Shown: positions 57,162-64,000 of the stretch, one piece after another
Layout: every line of letters begins with the position of its first letter
Position numbering within the stretch: the stretch's first letter is position 1
DNA from: an uncultured Flavobacteriaceae bacterium
GTDB taxonomy: Bacteria > Bacteroidota > Bacteroidia > Flavobacteriales > Flavobacteriaceae
DNA length: 64,000 nucleotides
Assembly (NCBI GenBank): GCA_934675205.1
Contig: CAKUPQ010000001.1
Coordinates: 186,001 to 250,000 of the forward strand
Reading direction: 5' to 3'
Program-made: the position numbers and the translations under genes
The notes under the pieces: model-generated
Seen by the model: only the letters and a program-made list of their open reading frames with translations
What the model was told of the DNA's origin: nothing
Database searches by the model: none

Positions 57162-59999
57162 ATGAAAAAGACACTACTTTATTCGATGATTTTCTTGCTA
57201 TTTTCAGCTGTTTCGATGGCTCAGAATTCAGGAAATATTTCGGGAAAAATCACAGACTCCGAAGGAAACTTATCACTACCTGGAGCAAGAATTACCCTTG
57301 ATCAAGGCAACCGCTACACAATTTCTAACCAAATCGGGAATTTTGAATTCCTGAATATTCCCGAAGGAACTTATACGGTAACCGTAAACTATATGGGATA
57401 CCAATCTGCCGAACAAGAAATAACCGTTGAAGCAGGTAAAAATGCAATAGTAAACTTTGTTCTATCTACAGATTCAAATGAGATTGATCAAGTTGTAATA
57501 ACAGGGCAAATTCTTAAAGGACAAGCCAGAGCACTCAATCAACAAAAGAATAAACAAAATATCACAAACATTATTTCGTCGGATCAAATAGGTCGTTTTC
57601 CTGATGCGAATGTCGGCGATGCTCTAAAGCGTGTTCCGGGCGTTACTATGCAAAACGATCAAGGTGAAGCTCGTAATATTATCATAAGAGGTTTGGCTCC
57701 GAACCTGAATTCTGTTACTCTTGATGGAGACAGAATTCCTTCTGCTGAAGGAGATAACCGAAACGTTCAGATGGATTTGATTCCGTCGGATATGATTTCG
57801 ACAATAGAAGTAAATAAAACCTTAACTTCGGATATGGATGCGGATGCAATTGGAGGGTCGGTAAACCTAATTACTCGTGCGGCTCCAAATGGTGAGCGAA
57901 TTTCTGCCACAGTAGCAGGAGGTTATTCACCTATTCGTGAAAAAGGAAATTATACGTTAGGTTTAGTCTATGGGAATCGTTTTTTTGACAATAAATTAGG
58001 AGCAATTTTCAGCACTTCTTATAACAACAATAATTTCGGTTCGGACAACGTTGAGGCAGTTTGGGTAAACTGGGATGAAGACGGAAACAACCACGATTAT
58101 ATCGAAGAACTTGACATCAGAAAATATGATGTACAACGTATTCGTAGAAGTTTTTCTTTGGCTTTGGATTATGATATTAACGAAAATCATCGTCTTTATG
58201 CCAAAGGGATATACAATTGGAGAGATGACAGAGAGAATCGCTTTCGTTCAAGATATAGAGGAATAGAACCTATATTTGACGGAAGTGGAAACTTGTTGGG
58301 TTATGAAGGAGCTATCCGTGCTCAAACTAAAGGAGGTATTGATGACAGCAGAAACAAAAGCACCCGTTTAGAAAACCAAAAAGTACAAAACTACTCATTA
58401 GGTGGAGAGCATTTATTAGGAGCAAAAATTGACTTGGATTGGTCAGCAAATTATGCTTCTGCAAGTGAAGACAGACCTAACGAACGCTATATAGAATTCC
58501 AAAACGGAGGTCTCGATTTTACATTTAACAATGATGAGAAAAAACCTTTATATACGGTTTCAGGTTCTAACACTCCAGAGGATTACAACCTCCGAGAGAT
58601 TACCGAAAATCAAGATTATACCAAAGAAGAAGAGATAGGTTTCAAACTAAACGTACGTTTTCCTTTTTCAGTAATCGAAGACCAGAAAGGTCGTATCAGA
58701 ACAGGAGTTCGTGCCAGAATCAAAGAGAAAGTAAGAGATAATATCTTCTACGAATATGAAGAAATTGCGGGTACTATAAACACAATGGCTGATGTTCAGA
58801 ATGTATTTTACAATGGAAATGGCTATCAGGCAGGTTCTCAATACGTTCCGGGATATTTTGCAAGTGCAGATTTTTTAGGAAATCTAAATTTGAATAACAG
58901 TAGTTTGTTCGACAAAGAAGCTGTGCCGTCTGAATACCTTTCTTTGAACTATAATGCAAAAGAGAATATTTATGCAGCTTATGTAAGATGGGACCAAGAT
59001 TTTAACGAAAAACTATCTATGATTGCCGGAGTTCGTATCGAAAACACAAGTATCGATTATACCGGAAACCATATCCTTGACGAAGAAGATTTACAAGGAA
59101 CTGTAACCAACAAAAACGATTATACCAATGTTTTGCCTAGTTTAGCTTTCAAATACGATGTTCAAGAAGATTTTATTTTAAGAGCTGCTTTTAGTACGGC
59201 TTTGGCAAGGCCTAACTATTATGCTTTGGCACCTTATGTTAGTGTGCTTTCTGAAGACGACGAAATTCAGGCAGGAAATCCTGAACTTGATGCTACTTAC
59301 TCTTACAACTTTGATTTGATGGCTGAAAAATATTTCAAATCAGTAGGTATCATTTCTGCGGGAGTTTTCTACAAAAACCTACAAGACTTTATCTATACCC
59401 ACAGAACAAACAACACCTATTCGCACGACCAATTTGCTTCTGATTTCCCGGGATTGGCAAACCCTATCCCTGCAGGAGACAACAACTGGTCATTCGTACA
59501 ACAAAGAAACGGAGAAAGTGTAGATGTTTACGGATTCGAAGTAGCTGCTCAAAGACGTCTTGACTTTTTGCCGGGGAAATTCTTACAAGGATTCGGAATT
59601 TATCTGAACTATACTTATACAGAGTCAGATGCAAAAGGTATCACAAACGCAGACGGAGAAGAAAGAAAAGGTCTTGGTCTTCCGGGAACAGCCCCCCATA
59701 TGTTCAACGCATCTCTGTCGTGGGAAAATGAAAGATTTTCAGCTCGTATTTCACTAAACCACACTGCTGATTACCTTGACGAACTTGGAGGAAGTAGTTT
59801 TGAGGACAGATATTATGACAAACAAACTTTTTTAGATGCTAATGCTTCGTATAAAGCAACTGATAATCTACGTATTTTTGCAGAAGCAAATAACCTGACT
59901 AATCAGCCATTACGCTACTATCAAGGTATTTCTTCAAGAACAATGCAAATGGAATACTACCAAGCACGATTTAATCTGGGAGTTAAACTTGATTTTTAA
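57162..59999 (+). CDS. TonB-dependent receptor with N-terminal carboxypeptidase-like domain
   Basis: 945 residues. A signal peptide (TLLYSMIFLLFSAVSMAQN) comes before a carboxypeptidase-D regulatory-like domain (GNISGKITDSEGNLSLPGAR). Then a TonB plug (QIGRFPDANVGDALKRVPGV; NIIIRGLAPNLNSVTLDGDR) and a long 22-strand barrel. The C-terminus RFNLGVKLDF ends in Phe, as in outer-membrane barrels. A clear TonB box cannot be pinpointed. It is similar in style to the receptors with PAP/phytase partners; substrate likely an organophosphate such as phytate, by context with the two following genes. Confidence 0.9.
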   Translation: MKKTLLYSMIFLLFSAVSMAQNSGNISGKITDSEGNLSLPGARITLDQGNRYTISNQIGNFEFLNIPEGTYTVTVNYMGYQSAEQEITVEAGKNAIVNFVLSTDSNEIDQVVITGQILKGQARALNQQKNKQNITNIISSDQIGRFPDANVGDALKRVPGVTMQNDQGEARNIIIRGLAPNLNSVTLDGDRIPSAEGDNRNVQMDLIPSDMISTIEVNKTLTSDMDADAIGGSVNLITRAAPNGERISATVAGGYSPIREKGNYTLGLVYGNRFFDNKLGAIFSTSYNNNNFGSDNVEAVWVNWDEDGNNHDYIEELDIRKYDVQRIRRSFSLALDYDINENHRLYAKGIYNWRDDRENRFRSRYRGIEPIFDGSGNLLGYEGAIRAQTKGGIDDSRNKSTRLENQKVQNYSLGGEHLLGAKIDLDWSANYASASEDRPNERYIEFQNGGLDFTFNNDEKKPLYTVSGSNTPEDYNLREITENQDYTKEEEIGFKLNVRFPFSVIEDQKGRIRTGVRARIKEKVRDNIFYEYEEIAGTINTMADVQNVFYNGNGYQAGSQYVPGYFASADFLGNLNLNNSSLFDKEAVPSEYLSLNYNAKENIYAAYVRWDQDFNEKLSMIAGVRIENTSIDYTGNHILDEEDLQGTVTNKNDYTNVLPSLAFKYDVQEDFILRAAFSTALARPNYYALAPYVSVLSEDDEIQAGNPELDATYSYNFDLMAEKYFKSVGIISAGVFYKNLQDFIYTHRTNNTYSHDQFASDFPGLANPIPAGDNNWSFVQQRNGESVDVYGFEVAAQRRLDFLPGKFLQGFGIYLNYTYTESDAKGITNADGEERKGLGLPGTAPHMFNASLSWENERFSARISLNHTADYLDELGGSSFEDRYYDKQTFLDANASYKATDNLRIFAEANNLTNQPLRYYQGISSRTMQMEYYQARFNLGVKLDF

Positions 60000-60020
60000 A
60001 TTAGTACATACATAAATTTT

Positions 60021-60060
60021 CAGAATCCTGCAAAGCCCTAAAAAAGCTTACAGGATTCTG
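60021..60060 (+). promoter_or_regulatory. Hairpin between the TonB receptor and phosphatase genes
   Basis: CAGAATCCTG (60021-60030) and CAGGATTCTG (60051-60060) form a 10-bp stem. No T-run follows; it may process or attenuate the operon transcript so that receptor and enzyme levels differ. Confidence 0.55.
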
Positions 60061-60076
60061 TATAAAATAAAACACA

Positions 60077-61084
60077 ATGAAAACTACAACAAAATTCACA
60101 TTACTTGCTTTACTTTTTACTTCGTTTTTTTCGTTTGCACAAAAAACAACCCCATTCGAATACGAAAAACAGACAGGTTATAAAGGAAATAACATTCCTG
60201 ATTTAACGTATATCGAAGATAGTTTTAGCTTCGTTGTTTTAGGAGATTTCGGACGTGTGGGAGATTATTATCAAAAAGATGTGGCTCGTGAAATGGGATA
60301 CGCAACCATTGCTTTAGAAGCCGAATTTATCGTTTCGGTAGGAGATAATTTTTATCCGAACGGAGTACAAAGCACACAAGATTATCACTGGATTTCTTCG
60401 TTTGAAAATATTTATACCGACCCAAGTCTTTATACCGATTGGTATGTAGCTCTGGGAAATCACGATTACAGAGGAAATGTTCAGGCACAAATTGATTACT
60501 CTGATATCAGCAGACGATGGAATATGCTCGCTCGGTATTACAGCAAAACGTTTGAACTCGAAGACGGAGAAAAATTACTGTTGGTGGTAATGGATACTAA
60601 TCCGTATATTGATGGTTATCACAAAGACCCTGAAAAGTACCCAACTTTAAGAGAACAGGACACATTGGCTCAAACCAAATGGCTTGAACAGACTCTAAAC
60701 ACCAACGATAAATCCGTAAAATGGAAGATTGTTGTCGGGCATCATCCTTTATACAGTGGAGGAAAACGAAAAAACAGTAAAGACACTATTTTGTTCGAGA
60801 AAAAATTTGCCGATTTATTCGACAAATACAAAGTAGATGCTTATATCTGCGGACACGAACACGATTTGCAAATTATCAAACCAAAAGGAAGATATACCAC
60901 GCAGTTTTTATCAGGAGCAGCAAGTGAAGTTCGTTTGTCAGGAGAAAGAGAAGGGACTATTTTTGCTGCAACAGAACCCGGATTTATGGCTTTTTCTATT
61001 TTGAAGAATAAAATGCTTGTCCAAACCGTTAAAGCCAATCCGGAAGGAACAAAAGTTTTGCATAAACACGAGATTAGCAAATAG
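60077..61084 (+). CDS. Purple acid phosphatase-like metallophosphoesterase, secreted
   Basis: 335 residues. Signal peptide (FTLLALLFTSFFSFAQKT). Calcineurin-like metal motifs in order: GDFGRVG near residue 56, VSVGDNFYPNGV near 86, LGNHDYRGNV near 128, VVGHHPLYSGG near 222 and CGHEHDLQI near 260. The blocks and length match the tartrate-resistant (type 5) acid phosphatase group. It should release phosphate from organic esters in the periplasm or at the surface. It sits between a TonB receptor and a phytase, supporting a phosphate-scavenging role. Confidence 0.9.
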   Translation: MKTTTKFTLLALLFTSFFSFAQKTTPFEYEKQTGYKGNNIPDLTYIEDSFSFVVLGDFGRVGDYYQKDVAREMGYATIALEAEFIVSVGDNFYPNGVQSTQDYHWISSFENIYTDPSLYTDWYVALGNHDYRGNVQAQIDYSDISRRWNMLARYYSKTFELEDGEKLLLVVMDTNPYIDGYHKDPEKYPTLREQDTLAQTKWLEQTLNTNDKSVKWKIVVGHHPLYSGGKRKNSKDTILFEKKFADLFDKYKVDAYICGHEHDLQIIKPKGRYTTQFLSGAASEVRLSGEREGTIFAATEPGFMAFSILKNKMLVQTVKANPEGTKVLHKHEISK

Positions 61085-61109
61085 TTATCGACTAAAAATA
61101 TACATAAAA

Positions 61110-62186
61110 ATGAAAAAAATATTCTTACCCCTTGTAGCCATTGTTTTTATATTCACTTCTTGTAAAGATAAATTTGTAGCTATTGCAGAAAATGCCATAA
61201 AACCCTCTGTAATTACAGAGCCAACCCCTAACGATACTGATGACCCTGCCATTTGGATTCATCCTACTGATGCTTCAAAAAGCTTGATTGTCGGAACGGA
61301 TAAAGAAGTTGGAGGAGGTTTATACGTTTATGATTTAGACGGAAAAATCGTAAATAAATATATCGATATGCAACGTCCGAATAATGTAGATGTTGCTTAT
61401 GGATTGAACATTAACGGAGTCAAAATTGATATTGCTGTAACTACCGAACGAAAAGCCAATACTATTCGCGTTTTCTCACTTCCTGACCTAAAACCAATTG
61501 ATAACGGAGGAATTCCGATTTTTGAAGGAGAAACCGGAATAGAAGAACGAGACGGAATGGGACTTGCTCTTTATACCAAACAAATTGACTCGGTTACTAC
61601 TGAAATTCAGGCTGTTGTAGGAAGAAAAACAGGCCCTTCGGGAACGTATTTATGGCAGTACAAACTTTCTGCAAATGCAAAGGGTGAAGTAACCGGAGAA
61701 GTAATCCGAAAATTCGGAGCATATAGCGGAAAGAAAGAAATCGAAGCCATCGCAGTCGATAACGAATTGGGATATATTTATTATTCTGACGAAACAGCAG
61801 GAGTTCGCAAATATTATGCAGACCCTGAAAAAGGAAACGAAGAACTGGCTTTCTTTGCTCAAACCGATGCAAAACGTGACCACGAAGGAATTGCTATCTA
61901 CAAAAAAGACGAAAAAACAGGCTATGTTTTATTGTCTAACCAACAGAATAATTCGTTTTTGGTTTACAAAAGAGAAGGTTCTGCATCGAATCCTCACGAA
62001 CATCAACTCATTGCAGATATTCCGGTTTCGACTATGGAATGTGATGGAGCAGATGCAACAAGCGTAAATCTTGGGAGCAACTATCCGAACGGAATTTTCG
62101 TAGCAATGAGCGACGAAAATGTTTTTCATATTTACGATTGGAATATCCTTCAAAAATGGATTGACGAAAATCCTATTCAGAAATAA
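61110..62186 (+). CDS. Beta-propeller phytase (3-phytase) lipoprotein
   Basis: Hydrolyses phytate (inositol hexakisphosphate), releasing phosphate, with Ca2+. 358 residues from the ATG at 61110; a longer reading starts inside the phosphatase and is rejected. Lipoprotein signal with lipobox FTSCKDK. Family blocks: DTDDPAIWIHPTDASKSLIV, GGGLYVYDLDGKIVNKY, NNVDVAYGLNINGVKIDIAV, RKANTIRVFSL, and ETAGVRKYYADPEKGNEELA. The six-bladed beta-propeller is complete. It is the last gene of the operon and is convergent with the DUF2807 gene, overlapping its end by 14 nt. Confidence 0.9.
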   Translation: MKKIFLPLVAIVFIFTSCKDKFVAIAENAIKPSVITEPTPNDTDDPAIWIHPTDASKSLIVGTDKEVGGGLYVYDLDGKIVNKYIDMQRPNNVDVAYGLNINGVKIDIAVTTERKANTIRVFSLPDLKPIDNGGIPIFEGETGIEERDGMGLALYTKQIDSVTTEIQAVVGRKTGPSGTYLWQYKLSANAKGEVTGEVIRKFGAYSGKKEIEAIAVDNELGYIYYSDETAGVRKYYADPEKGNEELAFFAQTDAKRDHEGIAIYKKDEKTGYVLLSNQQNNSFLVYKREGSASNPHEHQLIADIPVSTMECDGADATSVNLGSNYPNGIFVAMSDENVFHIYDWNILQKWIDENPIQK

Positions 62187-62928
62187 CTAATTTTCCGGAA
62201 TAATGTTCTTGCACCTCTATCACAGGAGGTGCATTTTTTATAATTACATTTCCGTTGCTGTAAATATTTCCTTCTATTTTTTCTATCGGATACAAAATCA
62301 TATCGTTAGAACTTCTCTGAAAAAAATCAATGTAATTCACTTGAAAATGCTGTGCCTCAATACGAGGATTTCCTGCCCAAAACGCAACCCACATACTGTT
62401 TGCATTTCCCGAAATTTTCAAATACGAAGCATCATTTGCATTGATTGACAAATGATTACACTGTATATCCAAATCAAATTCCGTAGCAACTCCCTCTCCA
62501 AAAACGCCCGAAGAAAGCTCGATAACATCAAAATAAAGTGTCTGATTAGAATGAATTTTATACTGTGAAACAGAATAAATTCGAGTTAAATCCGTAAAAG
62601 TTATGTAGGCTTTTACAGGGTTATAATTGTGAAACCAATTGCACGAAATGTTGTTTTTTATAACGAGTTCTCCGTCTGTAACCTCAAGCGAAATACCATT
62701 AATCAGGTTTTCGCCTGTTTCGATTTCGACTTTTTGCTCTGTACTCTGAAAAAGAATAAGCTCGATTCCTCCTTCAATTTTTATCTTGTCAAAAGTCGGA
62801 ATATCCTGAATTTCTCTCTTAATCACCTTTCCCGGTTTTTTGACACAATCGTTTGTGTTTTCGGAATCACACGAAAAAAGAGCATAGAAAAAAGAGCATA
62901 GAAAAAAGAAGGTAAATAGTTTTTTCAT
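62173..62928 (-). CDS. DUF2807 (GIN domain) lipoprotein
   Basis: 251 residues. Lipobox ALFSCDS, then KVIKREIQDIPTFDKIKIEG and a right-handed parallel-beta-like GIN domain (LSINANDASYLKISGNANSM and NVIIKNAPPVIEVQEHYSGK). GIN proteins are found at the surface or in the periplasm of Bacteroidota and have no known activity; some are called putative auto-transporter adhesins. The signal sequence is encoded by a 14-nt repeat (62873-62908). It overlaps the convergent phytase end by 14 nt. Confidence 0.82.
   Translation of the reverse strand: MKKLFTFFFLCSFFYALFSCDSENTNDCVKKPGKVIKREIQDIPTFDKIKIEGGIELILFQSTEQKVEIETGENLINGISLEVTDGELVIKNNISCNWFHNYNPVKAYITFTDLTRIYSVSQYKIHSNQTLYFDVIELSSGVFGEGVATEFDLDIQCNHLSINANDASYLKISGNANSMWVAFWAGNPRIEAQHFQVNYIDFFQRSSNDMILYPIEKIEGNIYSNGNVIIKNAPPVIEVQEHYSGKLVISE
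62873..62908. repeat. 14-nt tandem repeat (about 2.6 copies) in the DUF2807 signal sequence
   Basis: GAAAAAAGAGCATA occurs at 62873-62886 and 62887-62900, followed by a partial copy (62901-62908). On the minus strand it encodes the FFFLCSFFYALF part of the signal peptide. The unit is not a multiple of three. Confidence 0.8.
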
Positions 62929-62971
62929 CAGATTAAATCAAGTTTTCAAATATAGAAATTTGTTAAACACC

Positions 62972-64000
62972 TCACAATATCATCGAAAGCTGAATTCGTT
63001 TTCGAGCTACATCAACTTCTGTAACTTTTACTTTAATGTGTTGATGAAGTTTCACTACTTCGTTTACATCAGCAACATAACCTTCTTTGAGTTGAGAAAT
63101 ATGCACAAGTCCGCTTTCTTTGATTCCGATATCGACAAAACAACCAAAATTCGTAATATTATTCACGATTCCGTTTACGACCATTCCGATTTTCACATCG
63201 TTTATCGTTCTTAAATTCGGGTCGAATTCAAAAACTTTAGCTTCTTTCCGAGGGTCTAATCCGGGTTTTTCGAGTTCTTTTACGATGTCTTTTAAAGACA
63301 AGATTCCGATGTCATTTGTAATATATTTTTCAAGCGGAATGGCATTTATTTTTTCTTTATTTCCGATTAAGGATTTCAACGGAACTCCCAAATCTTTCGC
63401 CATTTTCTCTACAATCGGATAGGCTTCGGGGTGTACAGCCGAATTATCCAACGGATTTTCTGAATTGTGAATTTTTACGAAAGCTCCAGCTTGCAAAAAG
63501 GCTTTTTCTCCTAATCTCGGTACTTTTTTAAGTGCTGCCCTACTTGTAAAAGCTCCGTTTTCAGAACGATACGCTACAATATTTTCAGCCATTTTTTCTC
63601 CGATTCCCGACACATACGAAAGCAATGATTTACTTGCAGTATTGAGGTTTACTCCAACGGAATTCACACATCGGATAACTACGTTATCGAGTTCTTCTTT
63701 GAGTTTGGTTTGGTCCACATCGTGTTGATACTGCCCTACTCCGATTGATTTCGGGTCGATTTTCACCAATTCAGCCAAAGGGTCAGAAAGTCGTCTTCCG
63801 ATAGAAACCGCACCACGAACGGTTACGTCATAATTCGGAAATTCATCTCTGGCAATTTTCGAAGCAGAATAAACCGAAGCTCCTGCCTCACTTACCACAA
63901 AAACCTGAACAGGCTTGTCGAAAGCGATTTTTTTGACAAAAAATTCGGTTTCTCTTGAAGCCGTTCCGTTTCCGATGGCAATGGCTTCGATATTATAGGC
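62972..64000 (-). CDS. tex: Tex-family RNA-binding/transcription accessory protein, C-terminal part (gene runs off the right edge)
   Basis: 343 residues are visible, open at the window edge. Seen: AYNIEAIAIGNGTASRETEF and VQVFVVSEAGASVYSASKIA (YqgF/RNase H-like part), SIGRRLSDPLAELVKIDPKS and GVGQYQHDVDQTKLKEELDN, helix-hairpin-helix (GVNLNTASKSLLSYVSGIGE), and a C-terminal S1 domain (GMVVNGIVNNITNFGCFVDI, then GLVHISQLKEGY). Tex binds nucleic acid and affects transcription. An internal GTG at 63898 is not the real start because the frame is open to the edge with conserved residues. Confidence 0.93.
   Translation of the reverse strand, partial: AYNIEAIAIGNGTASRETEFFVKKIAFDKPVQVFVVSEAGASVYSASKIARDEFPNYDVTVRGAVSIGRRLSDPLAELVKIDPKSIGVGQYQHDVDQTKLKEELDNVVIRCVNSVGVNLNTASKSLLSYVSGIGEKMAENIVAYRSENGAFTSRAALKKVPRLGEKAFLQAGAFVKIHNSENPLDNSAVHPEAYPIVEKMAKDLGVPLKSLIGNKEKINAIPLEKYITNDIGILSLKDIVKELEKPGLDPRKEAKVFEFDPNLRTINDVKIGMVVNGIVNNITNFGCFVDIGIKESGLVHISQLKEGYVADVNEVVKLHQHIKVKVTEVDVARKRIQLSMIL

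Noticed and set aside
61017..61110. Phytase start at 61017
   Set aside because: It lies inside the phosphatase gene and hides the lipoprotein signal; ATG at 61110 gives a proper lipobox.
62972..63898. Complete gene of 308 residues starting at 63898
   Set aside because: The frame is open to the window edge with conserved Tex residues, so it is the C-terminal part of a larger gene.

Overview
The window is chromosomal DNA from a member of the Flavobacteriia (phylum Bacteroidota), most likely family Flavobacteriaceae. The evidence is AT-rich DNA, many promoters of the Bacteroidota type (-7 box TAnnTTTG, sometimes with TTG about 19 bp upstream), weak Shine-Dalgarno sites, type IX secretion (T9SS) cargo with C-terminal sorting domains, a PorT homologue next to ubiE, a TonB-dependent receptor, and families typical of the group (DUF3857, DUF6029, Omp28, 2TM domain, HTTM). 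Both ends cut a gene: relA/spoT on the left and tex on the right.

Layout. 1-8.2 kb: stringent-response enzyme, acyl-CoA ligase, HTTM membrane protein, an XRE regulator with a membrane domain, uvrA and a small lipoprotein. 8.3-11.1 kb: tRNA-Gln, rnpA, yraN, an LD-carboxypeptidase, a papain-like lipoprotein and tatA. 11.2-16.9 kb: a tight operon (2TM protein, folA, Fic, kynU), then phnA-type gene, apaG, cvpA and rlmN. 16.9-28 kb: TPR protein, ffh, hemD, two DUF3857 proteins, aroA and an RsmB-like methyltransferase. 28-37 kb: alcohol dehydrogenase, gpsA, alpha/beta hydrolase, a PaaE-like reductase, DUF6029/TlpA/Omp28 envelope genes and anmK.

37.3-39 kb is the most unusual stretch. The 3' end of anmK occurs three times: once in the intact gene and twice as displaced fragments that still end in a stop codon. 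Between the copies sit two toxin-antitoxin (TA) cassettes facing anmK. The copies differ mostly at silent positions and carry different last codons, as expected if each cassette arrived with its own anmK 3' end from a relative. A third TA pair lies at 47.1-47.7 kb. In all three the antitoxin is intact and the toxin is frameshifted.

39-45.7 kb is a block of secreted-protein genes, three with T9SS sorting domains. 45.8-53.4 kb carries an MFS transporter, ddl, coaD, a secreted M43-type metalloprotease, porT, ubiE, prmA and clpS. 53.5-57 kb is the fused mutase icmF. 57.1-62.2 kb is a probable phytate/organophosphate scavenging operon: TonB receptor, purple acid phosphatase-like enzyme and beta-propeller phytase lipoprotein. 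The window closes with a DUF2807 lipoprotein and tex.

A second theme is small repeats. Degenerate heptamer arrays occur at about ten loci, often overlapping stop or start codons. Several different palindromic elements also occur, some inserted in frame inside aroA, hemD and icmF. No CRISPR array, rRNA, transposase, integrase or prophage was seen.
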